Of a stretch of DNA of 64,000 bases, positions 10,217 through 19,579 are shown piece after piece. Source of the stretch: Rhizoclosmatium globosum (lineage: Eukaryota; Chytridiomycota; Chytridiomycetes; Chytridiales; Chytriomycetaceae); contig MCGO01000010.1 of the NCBI GenBank assembly GCA_002104985.1, positions 186,001 to 250,000 of the forward strand. The letters are read 5' to 3'. A model generated the notes under the pieces. That model was not told where the DNA came from. It saw only the letters and a program-made list of their open reading frames with translations, and made no database searches. Position 1 is the stretch's first letter; each line of letters begins with the position of its first letter. The position numbers and the translations under genes are program-made.

Positions 10217-12327
10217 TCAAAGTGCTTTCACCATTTTCGCTTCCAAAAGAGCTTGCTCCAGAATCCAAACTTGTATCTTCGGGACATTTGACACGAGACC
10301 TGATTCTCCTCCTTGAATTCCTGTAGACAATGGCTTCCCATCCAACAGTTCATTTGCTCGTTCCATCAACCTTTCTGCAATCACCTCAGGATTAGAACGG
10401 TATAGAATCATCAATCTTGGGCATCGCACGGAGCAATAACACCTTCCGCCACTGGGAACTTGTCAAAGTCAAGAGAAACGGATGGATCGTTCATAACCGA
10501 CTGGAACATTCTGTTCAGCTGATAACGCGTACAATATCCAAGGAAAGATGCAAATCAATTCTTCCAGGCCTAATTAGTGCTGGATCCAGGACTTCAGGGT
10601 GATTCGAAGTCATACAAATGATCAAATCATCGGCAAGCATATGGCCATCCAACAATTGAGGAGTTGGGAAAGCGTGAAACCTGAGAAGAGTGAACCTCCC
10701 GTCAGCTTCAAGTCACCAAACCCATTCCACCAAACCCTCCCATTCCCGAGAGCCCGCCCATTCCACCCCCATACCTGAGCTCCGAACCAACCATTTCCGC
10801 CACCCATTCCAAAGCCATCCATTCCAAATCCACCAAGTCCCATACCCAAATCCGCAAACATATCTTCCTCCTCATCCTTCCATAGCTCCTCCACAGATAC
10901 CTTTCCAGCCTTCTTTGCAGGCGAATTCTCTTTCTTCGTTTCCTCCACCTCGACTCTGAAGTCTCCTTCTCCACTTCCTCCAACAACTTTGCCTGCAACT
11001 TCTCCTTCTTCTTCTTCTTGGCTTCCTTCTCCTTCTCCTTCCATTGCCTCATTTTATCAACCTTTTTCAACGCGTACCGTCGTTCACGCGTGTGTACTTC
11101 CGCAGACTGGGCGTCAATGTCTTCGAGCACGATGATAGAGTGTTTGGGACAGAAGCGAAGCAGACGCAGGTCCGTGTCGGATTTGATGTCGCCAAGGTTC
11201 ATGTAGTATAGATCGTAGTTGTAGGTGGCGGAAATGGCAGAGATGAGAGATGTTTTACCGGTACCGGGTTTTCCACTGAAGAGGTAGCCTCGACGGTATG
11301 GAAGACCCATTCTTTGGTAGAATCCACGATCATTTACGAAAGTATCAAGGTCACGGAGGAGAAGCGTTTCTTGTGTCTTGTCGAGAGCAATAGAGGAGAG
11401 GGATCGTGTTGATTTCAAGGCTTGTACCCATCGCCAGTAGGAACGGTTCGCGGGTCGTTCATATCGAGCACGACGTTTCCTTGAAGCTTTTGACGCGAGG
11501 TAGAGGTTTGTGATTTCGGTGAGGAACATTTGGAACCATTCCAGTGTTGCAGTTTCTTCATGAATTCGTCGAATTACGATGGGAGGCTCTTTGTGGATCA
11601 TGGAGCACGAACAATCTTTTTGCCATCTTCAGATTCTTCGTCTTGAGTGGGAGGAGTCACGTTCTGGAACTGAACGATACAGTGTGCACCATTGTACTCA
11701 ATAATCAGTTCACGGTCTCCAACAGGGAGAATATTGAACACTGGTGCCAGAGTTTTCGGGGCGGATTCGTCATCAGAGTCGTCATTATTACTGCAGTCTT
11801 CATCGTTTTCGGCAACAAAGGGCACCATTCTGAACTTTCCCTTCGTTTGGCCTTTCGTTCGTTGGGTGATCATCCACGCGAGGGCTATATTATGAATTTA
11901 GCAATCGAATTATCTCAAAAAAGCGCTCACCTTTCCAATGCACGTTTTCTTGCGCTTCGTTATAACGATCGAGACAGTGATAGTCAACCTTGACTTGAAG
12001 ATTGATATCGAAATCATCCTGTTCCGACTGCTCCTCTTCCGCGATAATTTGGGTCACAACACTACCCATACAGCTTATAATGGCCATAAGAATAGTAGTG
12101 GCGGAGGAAATGATGAACATATCAACGACCATTACTCCAGTATTAAAGTTTCCAATGAAGAGGGGTAGCAGAGACGTAAGGGCAGATTGCATTTGGTTTC
12201 CTGAGAGCAGATTGGCTACTGGCAGAAGGGAACCATTTTGTTTGGGATCGAGTGAAGAACGGATTCCAGTCTTGACCCGTTTCCAGTTGCTGAGCGTGAT
12301 GGCAGTGATTCCTGAGATTGCGTTCAT
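10217..12327 (-). CDS. BCS1-like mitochondrial AAA ATPase with low-complexity insert
   Basis: BCS1-family AAA proteins sit in the inner mitochondrial membrane and translocate folded Rieske protein for complex III; fungi also carry several paralogues. Exon 1 (12327 to about 11933) has the N-terminal membrane segment (MFIISSATTILMAIISCMGS). After an intron comes the BCS1_N region, then the AAA core: MGLPYRRGYLFSGKPGTGKT (Walker A), SIIVLEDIDA (Walker B), MTSNHPEVLDPALIRPGRID (sensor 1 and arginine-finger region) and a helical lid ending at 10217. Between Walker B and the sensor lies a long insert rich in Lys/Glu and then Gly/Met/Phe/Trp. Single-base shifts occur near 11,600, within the insert (10,700-10,990) and near 10,440-10,640. 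The insert makes a specialised paralogue more likely than BCS1 itself. Confidence 0.75.
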
Positions 12328-12708
12328 TTGAATTGATGCAAATATATATGCAGTTGGGTATTATGGAAGGATTTTAGCAATACTATTGATGATTTAAAGG
12401 GTCTGGATTGTGGCGAAGGCCATGATTCCAAGTGCGACATTCATGTGGAAGTTACAGTTTTCGATCAGCTTCTCATTCTCCACAATTATTTTCTAGACGG
12501 TGGTACAACAATATATAACAATACCGATTGACCAAGCAAAAACTGTCAAAGCACTTAAACAAGGATAACAACACAATACGTGAATACTAATTCAACTCAC
12601 CGCAATGTAAGCACCAATATCGTCAAAAAAGTAACTATATCTGGATTATGAGTGTTAAGAAACTTGATACTTACCAACACGAAAGTGGACAAATTAAATT
12701 GAAAAGAA
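12328..12708. other. Shared upstream region of divergent BCS1-like and Mim1-like genes
   Basis: About 380 AT-rich bases separate two divergent starts, both of putative mitochondrial proteins. I see no coding frame with support. A bidirectional promoter is plausible from position alone. Confidence 0.4.
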
Positions 12709-13296
12709 ATGCCATCCAACACACGCCCACATGAAGAGGAGAAGAGGCCTGAGCTGGACCTTCTCGCCGCGCTCCCACCTCCTCCAACCCTTCCAACAAC
12801 TCCTCTCAAGACTTTGACAACACTTGTCCTGATGCCGTTCTTCCAGGTACGAATTTGAATTTAACACAATAGCCTCCCTATAACACTGCATTCATACAAA
12901 CCATACGCATAACTAATGCTTCTATTTTATACAGGGTATGTTCTACGGACTCGGTGAAGGTGTAGCCCGTCTCCTCGTTTTCAAGTGGTGGGGGATCGAA
13001 AACTTCACAACCATCCCAACGGCCGGCGTGACTTCGTCTACAGCGTCAAAGCTTGCCAATGACGATAAGAAGAGTGGGTTCTTGGGCATGTTCAGAAGCG
13101 GGAAGACGGAGAAGACTGTTGGGTTGGATCTTGGATCTGATGTCTGTCGTTGGAAGCGTTGTTTGGAATTGGAGATGGATGTAAGAAAGAGCGTGAAGGT
13201 CTTTATTTACCGGATGGGGTTGCTGTGCTGGAGGAGACTGCATATGTGTCTGTTAGAGATGCAGCACGAGAGTTTTCGTTCTCCAGGTTGCAATAG
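12709..13296 (+). CDS. Probable Mim1/TOM13-like mitochondrial outer-membrane protein
   Basis: Exon 1 (12709-12846) begins MPSNTRPHEEEKRPELDLLA and contains LKTLTTLVLMPFFQ. Exon 2 (from 12935) continues GMFYGLGEGVARLLVFKWWG. The joined segment, a short hydrophobic helix with Gly-x-x-x-Gly-type spacing followed by Trp/Gly, resembles the conserved core of the Mim1/TOM13 family, which inserts alpha-helical proteins into the mitochondrial outer membrane. After a one-base shift near 13,143 the reading improves to LEALFGIGDGCKKEREGLYL ... FSFSRLQ with a stop at 13294-13296, about 195 residues. The family assignment rests on one motif recalled from memory. Confidence 0.45.
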
Positions 13297-13587
13297 TTTC
13301 GTACATAATAAAGCGCATTTGAGTATGTATGCATACATGTTAAGGGAATTTAGTTTGGCTAAACTAGTAGATGTTGTCAAAACTTGTGATGAAAACTGTG
13401 ACCCATTACGACGAATTCAAATCTTGCGATTCCGTCACATTTTATTAGTATTTTATTCAATTAGCATGGTTTTGAGTGGCAACTTTATAGATTAATAATT
13501 ATTACATGGCATTATTCATGAGTGGTTCGAAAAGGGTTTTCAGAGCCACAGAAACCACCAACGAAAACCCTCTCCTAAACACACATA

Positions 13588-14907
13588 ATGACCCAATCCA
13601 ACGCTCCAATTGTTGTTCTCCTTGAAGGAGGTAAGCTTATTCATGAACCAGTAAGCATACCTAACTCTCGCTTCATTCAGATGGTGTCGGCCCAGAAGTC
13701 GTTCGCGAGGCTGCCAAGGTCTTGAAGGCCGTTGCTCCACAGATTGTCTACAAGAACGAGTTAATTGGAGGATCTGCCATCGATGCCACCGGTAAGCAAT
13801 TCCCTGTTTAGCAGTGCTGGATTGTTATCACATCGTTATCTGGAAAACTGAGATTTGACGCTGAATCATTTTGAATAACCACAGGTGTCCCATTGCCTGC
13901 TCAAACTGTTCAATCTTGCAAGTCTGCTGCTGCCATTCTTTTGGGAGCTGTCGGTGGTCCACAATGGCCACGCAAGGACCCTAAGACAAATGCTTGGGAC
14001 CACGTCCAGAGCAGGGACTGCTCGAAATCCGTAAGGAACTCGACTTGTACGCCAACATCAGGTACGGATTATCTTACTGCATCACTCAATTGGTTCTAAT
14101 CTGAGCCACATTTTACAGACCTTGCGTGTTCCCATCAGAGGCCTTGCTCCACTACTCCCCATTGAAGCTGGAAACCGTGAAGGGAGCTGAATTCACTGTT
14201 ATCCGTGAGCTCACTGGAGGAATCTACTTTGGAGAACGCCAGGAGGAAGGTGCGACGGTGTTGCCTGGGACAAGATGGTCTACTCTGTCCCAGAAATTCA
14301 ACGCATCACTCGTATTGCTGGTCACTTGGCTATGCTCACTACCCCACCACAACACGTTACATCTATCGACAAGGCCAACGTTCTCGCGTCATCACGTCTC
14401 TGGCGCCGAGTGGTAACAGAGACCTTGACCAAGGAATTCCCATCTGTTCCATTCTCTCACCAGCTTGTCGACTCTGCTGCTATGATTATGGTCAAGAACC
14501 CACGTGGCCTAACGGTGTTTTGCTCACTGAGAACATGTTTGGAGATATCTTGAGTGACGAAGCTTCCGTGATTCCTGGATCTTTGGGACTTTTGCCAAGT
14601 GCTTCTTTGAATGGAGTTCCAGGCGAAGGTGCGAATGTTGTGGATTGTACGAGCCAATCCACGGTCTGCTCCAGACATTGCTGGTCAAGGAATTGCAAAC
14701 CCAATTGGTACAATTTTGTCTGCTGCTATGTTGTGCGTTACTCTCTTGGTATGGAGAAGGAAGCCAAGGCCATTGAGGATGCTGTGAGAAAAGTGTTGGA
14801 CGAGCCCGCACAGGGTGGTCGTGGCTTGAGAACCAAGGACTTGGGTGGAATGCAACCACTGCCCAGATTGGTGATGCGTCGTTGCTGAGGTCAGCAAGCT
14901 CCTTTAA
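13588..14907 (+). CDS. LEU2: 3-isopropylmalate dehydrogenase (several single-base frame breaks)
   Basis: This NAD-dependent enzyme oxidatively decarboxylates 3-isopropylmalate in leucine synthesis. Four exons are evident: [14 protein letters not shown] / [18 protein letters not shown] / [20 protein letters not shown] / the rest from [10 protein letters not shown]. Family blocks are [37 protein letters not shown], the catalytic-Tyr region [15 protein letters not shown], the [11 protein letters not shown] stretch with the catalytic Lys/Asp context, [20 protein letters not shown] and [20 protein letters not shown] (NAD-binding). The true end is probably VAEVSKLL with TAA at 14905-14907. At least five one-base shifts (about 14,010; 14,253; 14,513; 14,640-14,665; 14,735; 14,850) break the frame without loss of any conserved residue block. 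Confidence 0.85.
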
Positions 14908-15025
14908 TTCGTTTCCCACACAGAAGCATAAATAATAAGATTCCATGTACTTTTGTAACTGAGGTTTTTTTTTATTCCAATGCTTATTGACTTCAAATAG
15001 CGTAATCGCTCCAGTGCGTAGGTTT

Positions 15026-15904
15026 TCAAGCACGAGCCTTTCCCTTTGGATCGTAACCAGGAGGAGGAGGGAGGTCATGGTCTTGGAAGGCTGGCGGAGG
15101 TGGGGAATCGTATGAATATGCCGGTGCATGGTCATACTCGTACGTAGGAAGAGGCTCTTCTCCATCGGCACCAGCAATAATACGTCGAATCCGAACTGCC
15201 TCCACCAGTGCAGCAACCTCCTTTTCCCCATCTTCAATCACAGCACGCAAAACGTATTGCACACGGCCAGCTTCAGTTGCGGGTAAATTTCCAGGGAGCT
15301 TAAACATGAATCTGAGTAAGGGGTGGATGTGGTTGAGTGCTTTGCCAATTCATTTGTAACATGACCAATTTACCGAATATCGTGAGCACCAGGGACCAAT
15401 GATTTTGTTTTTGATGCATTCCAGATGGTATGAGAACTTGTGTATACGATTTCGGGCTCTCGCCTTCAGCATTGACATTCTGTTGCGATCCAGCACCAGG
15501 CAACTTTTCCATCGCAGCGCCAAAGAGTTGGACTTGGATTCGAGTAGCGTCTAGGGACTCTTTAAGCGCCTATTGATTGAGAGGGTAATTTGAATTAATA
15601 ACTAAAGTTGTGGCGTGGAACATTCCCGAATCAGGCAAAGGGTGGACTAGGAAGAGACGCACCAAACACAGAGTGCCGGACAGATCGGTTCCAAGGGCCT
15701 CTTCTGCGCGGCCCTTCAAAACAGGCTGTTCATCAATCAGAACTTCGAGGGAAAGGATCGCAGTGCTAGAGACTGTTGGAGCGACGGGCTTCACTGGATT
15801 CAGAATTCTGATGTCAAATACAATTCCAGTTAGATGTTGTGAATCAGAACCAATGCGAGAACGAACGCTGCGGCCGAAATCATGGACTTTTAAGCGTGCT
15901 TTTT
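15026..15904 (-). CDS. Arrestin-domain protein with proline-tyrosine tail
   Basis: Segments in order are GIVFDIRILNPVKPVAPTVS, SLEVLIDEQPVLKGRAEEAL, then after an intron LDATRIQVQLFGAAMEKL, LVPGAHDIRFMFKLPGNLPATE and GRVQYVLRAVIE. The last two match the arrestin_N pattern (loop, PGxHxxxFxFxLPxxLP, then IxYxLRA). The C-terminal tail is Pro/Tyr-rich (PLPTYEYDHAPAYSYDSPPP ... LPPPPGYDP), as in alpha-arrestins that recruit Rsp5-type ubiquitin ligases, although a strict PPxY is not obvious. The protein looks short for an alpha-arrestin (about 250 residues): only the N-lobe is evident. The start codon is not clear, and one frame change lies near 15,415. Confidence 0.55.
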
Positions 15905-15962
15905 AAACACAACAAATACATACAACCAAACCACCCACCCTTTCTTTTCTCCTTCATCTAAA

Positions 15963-17980
15963 ATGTCAACTGATGAAGCCCTCTTCATCACTCGCCTCAA
16001 GGGCCCCGAAGCTGCGCCGTTGATGGCGGAACTAAAGTTGTATGTGCATCTTCCCATCCCTCATGCAACTTCTTATGTATGCCCCACAGGTTTCTCGCTG
16101 CCTTCAAAGATCGCAAAATGGCCATGGCTGAACAGAGAAGGCTATTGCCGGATTTCTGGCCATGATTTACGGGGCCAGTCTCGAGGTAAGCATTCGTACT
16201 CTAAACCAACTCCCATCGTCCTATTCACCATTCACTGCCAGAATCCTGTTTTTGCTGATATTACGGACGACGATGAACTTGAAAGCATTCGTGAAGGCTG
16301 GGAAAAGGTGCGTCTTCGTCTCTCACTGCCACATCTTACTCCGTGTCATTAGCTCGTGATGATGAAAGTCTATGACTCTGTCTTTGGCGCAATTGGTACG
16401 GACGAGCCAAAGATGCAGCGTCATTTGAACAATAAGATTGCAATCTTCAAATGGGTTCAGGAACGTCACTTTGACATTCCCTACAGTTTTGAAAAGAGTC
16501 TGGAGCCTGCTCAGGCGGAACTCGAGAAAGTGAATGCATTCAGATGTCCAAAAGACAAGGTTACTATCTTGATGAACGTTTTGGAGCTTGCGTTGGTTGG
16601 TTCTTAACTTTCAGATTTCGTTGTCGCTTACCAACTGCAATCAGTGGCTATCAAACAGAAGCAGGACAGTGCTGGAAACGACCAATTATTGCCAGTATTG
16701 ATTTTGATTATTATTCGATCAACTGCTACGGATATCATCAGCAACGTCAAGTGAGTCTTCCCACTCATTTCAATTCATTTAACAATCGACATAGCTATAT
16801 TCTTCGATTTCGAGGAAAACAACAAGTGGAATCTGGACAAGTTCAGTACTGCCTCACCACAATGGTATGTTATTGCATCTATTGAAACTGTGATTAATCT
16901 TATCACAAAGATGAGCGCAATTTCGTTCATTTACAACATGACCCTTGCCTCTCTTACTCTCACAAAAGAAGAAGACGACCTCTACAAAACCAAACTCCCT
17001 GCGCAGTATATTATGCCCACTGGCTCATCATCAACCACACTCCCAAAGCCAACCGGCCTCCAAAAACCGCGTGGTGTCGCGGGAAGCCAAAGCCACGCAT
17101 CTGCTTTTATAAACAACAACAACGCCACCACAGCAATTAGTGGTTTTGCCTCGCAGATGTTTTCAAATACTATCAAAGCTCTTGGAGACACAGCTACAGT
17201 ATTGAAGGGCGCTGCAGAGACTGTTGGTGGAACTGTAGACGGCTTCACTCAGGGTCTCATTCAAGGATTCAAAGAGGATCCAAACAACCATCCAAAAGCA
17301 GCGACGGAACTTTATCCACAGATAGTAAATCCAGCAGCGAGGAGTCTCCCCATTCCACAAGCGCGCCGATTGATATTTCAAATAGCAAAAAGCCAGTTGA
17401 TAAAACAATCACACCCTTACGCGCGGGAAGCCCAAGCTCTCAGACACAAGCACAACCGTCTCCAAGCACAAAAGCAGGAACAGCGTTTGGGAAGAGTTTA
17501 ATCGCGTCTCGACAAGCTGCATTGAAGCTCTTCACACCAGGATCAAGTGTCTTGACTGCACAGAGTGTGTTTGGAGGACGAGCCAGTGAATCTGAGTTTC
17601 CTGGTGGTACGGTACAACATCCAGGAGTGTGAGTCGAGCGAGTGTGCACACAACGGCGAGGACCTGTTATCGTCGAGTCCTCAAGGTCCACCTAATGCTT
17701 TTGAAAACCGGCTTTCGGAGTCGAGAAGTATGTATTGGAGGATTATGAAATGCAGCTTGCGTTGGCGTTGAGTCTTTCGGAAGCGAATGGTGGTGCAGGG
17801 GTCAGTGGAGTTACTATGGAAGGTGGTGTGCCTACAGGATATTTGATTGACGTGGAGAATGCGACACAGGAGTTAGGGCAGGTTGGTTTGAATAAGGTTG
17901 AGGATGATAATGAGGATGAAGAAATTCCTCTTACGTCACCACGGAAAAAGAAGGCTGCTACATCTGCTACTGTAGAATAA
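15963..17980 (+). CDS. VPS9-domain Rab5-type guanine nucleotide exchange factor with C-terminal UIM
   Basis: VPS9 proteins load GTP on Rab5/Vps21 in endosomal traffic. Exon 1 is MSTDEALFITRLKGPEAAPL..., followed by short exons (FLAAFKDRKMAMAEQR; MIYGASLE; FADITDDDELESIREGWEK). The VPS9 core begins LVMMKVYDSVFGAIGTDEPK and continues through AFRCPKDKVTILMNVLELAL, NDQLLPVLILIIIRSTATDI (the conserved D-x-x-L-P-V-L block) and ETVINLITKMSAISFIYNMT. A long Ser/Thr-rich region follows. Near the C-terminus EDYEMQLALALSLSEA fits a ubiquitin-interacting motif (acidic start, Ala-x-x-x-Ser). Frame changes are likely near 16,143, 17,480, 17,630 and 17,730. Yeast Vps9 carries a CUE domain in this role, so a UIM would be a functional substitute. 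Confidence 0.7.
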
Positions 17981-18173
17981 AATGATGTTAGTTCATATAT
18001 CGTACTTTGGGTATTTACAGCTTTCAACACTACGCTTGGATCAAGCACTAAAGCTTCGCACTTAACTCCTTACATCAAAATTCCATCTATGCTTTGATTG
18101 ATTCGCTCTTTCATCTCCAACAGCAAGCTCAAAAAGAGCATTGAGCACAAGCCCTCCCCCCAAAAAAACTCAA

Positions 18174-19307
18174 ATGAACTCCACAGCAACAATTTACTAC
18201 ACCGATGCTGGATGCGCGACCAATCCGATCCGTATAGCTTACGACTCTACCGTACCGTGTACTGTCCCATCTACAAGTTGTAGTCCAAACACTCAAAATC
18301 CAAATTGGTTCACCAAGAAAGACTGCTTTAATGGAGATACCCATGCCATCGGATCCAAGTATCTTGGGTCAGACCTGCAGCTTTACTATCAGAGTACCGG
18401 TAACGCGCAGTTCTCTGGGTGTTCCAGTGCATTGCAAGGCGGACTTCAAATCCGTGTTAATGAGTGCGTGCCTGTTGTTGAACCTAATGCTGCCATCCAG
18501 ACTGCCACCCCAACATTCCAGAAAGTTTACTTCACGTCTCCATTCAATGCTAGCGTTGTGGTTGGCCTCTACAACAATGCCACTTGCTCCCAATCTAGTG
18601 AGATCAGTAACACTCTCCTCGGCCCCGAGTTCAGTATCACTCGAGGTCAGCCTCAAGCTGTTGGTAAAACCGAGTGTTATGAATACGAGGTTGTGAATGA
18701 CCGTGCAGCTTGGCTTTACACTTCATCAGTTGGATGTCCTCCAAACACACAACCGCCTATGGTCATTGCCCAAAAGTCAAGCTTCCTCTGCAGGCAAAGA
18801 TCCTGCTTTGTAAGTGGCCCTTTTGGCCGAGCATTCGAGCAATACTGCACATTCCGGGAATTGGATGGCTTGTTTTTCAATTATGCTTTCACAAATGATC
18901 CATATGTCTCGCTATATGTGAATACATGCAGTGGGAACCAAGACGAACGTAAAATGATTCTCTTGTACGCGAACCAGTGTACTCCAATGGAAGGCGGCAA
19001 ATTCTTATTCGCAAACGTTACTTCTGGAGCAAGCAGCGTCATTGTTTCTGAATACAGTGAGCCATGTACCTCAGCTACATTGACTAAGAAGGAAGAATAC
19101 GTTATTTCAAAGTCTGCCTCGAATGTAACTTGTGTTGCTGGACAGCCGAACCCACTGGTTGCTGTCGTTTATCAGCCAACCGTCTTCACTTACTCCAACA
19201 ATCAGAATTTGTATATTGGTATTGGTGTAGGCGTTGCTGTAGTTGTGATTCTCGTCGCTGTGTTTTGGCTTCGTGGCAACTTCCACAAATCCAATAGTTC
19301 CAACTGA
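18174..19307 (+). CDS. Cys-rich single-pass surface protein, unknown family
   Basis: A single open exon of 377 residues from the ATG at 18174. The outer part is rich in cysteine and Asn-x-Ser/Thr sites, with at least three similar beta-like segments (TIYYTDAGCATNP..., VYFTSPFNASVVVGLYNNAT, LYVNTCSGNQDERKMILLYA). Near the C-terminus NQNLYIGIGVGVAVVVILVA and VFWL form one clear membrane segment with a 10-residue basic tail. No signal peptide is visible at the predicted start; an upstream exon ending near 18,120 (...CTCCAACAG) might supply it. This looks like a lineage-specific cell-surface protein; I do not recognise a family. Confidence 0.6.
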   Translation: MNSTATIYYTDAGCATNPIRIAYDSTVPCTVPSTSCSPNTQNPNWFTKKDCFNGDTHAIGSKYLGSDLQLYYQSTGNAQFSGCSSALQGGLQIRVNECVPVVEPNAAIQTATPTFQKVYFTSPFNASVVVGLYNNATCSQSSEISNTLLGPEFSITRGQPQAVGKTECYEYEVVNDRAAWLYTSSVGCPPNTQPPMVIAQKSSFLCRQRSCFVSGPFGRAFEQYCTFRELDGLFFNYAFTNDPYVSLYVNTCSGNQDERKMILLYANQCTPMEGGKFLFANVTSGASSVIVSEYSEPCTSATLTKKEEYVISKSASNVTCVAGQPNPLVAVVYQPTVFTYSNNQNLYIGIGVGVAVVVILVAVFWLRGNFHKSNSSN

Positions 19308-19579
19308 AAACCTCTTTATCATTTGGAAGTCGTTTCTCATCTGTTTAGTATATCAACGTATTAAAAAAATCTAGAATGTTTTTAAATAATTCATAGCACG
19401 GTTGTAGATAAAGGTTGGTGTCATGATATTTCAATAGGTGCGGATAACCCAATTACACCAAACCAATGGCAGTATTCTTAATCCAGCGTGTTGATTACAT
19501 GGGTCTGTATTTCATTAGCTGTATTCCATACGTCCCACAGTGAGTTGGCAGTGGTTTTGGAATTCGCTGGCATCCACAA

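Noticed and set aside
13588..14907. LEU2 as a decayed pseudogene
   Set aside because: All family blocks are intact and only one-base shifts occur; neighbouring essential genes show the same pattern, so consensus error is the simpler view. Kept as a finding to test.
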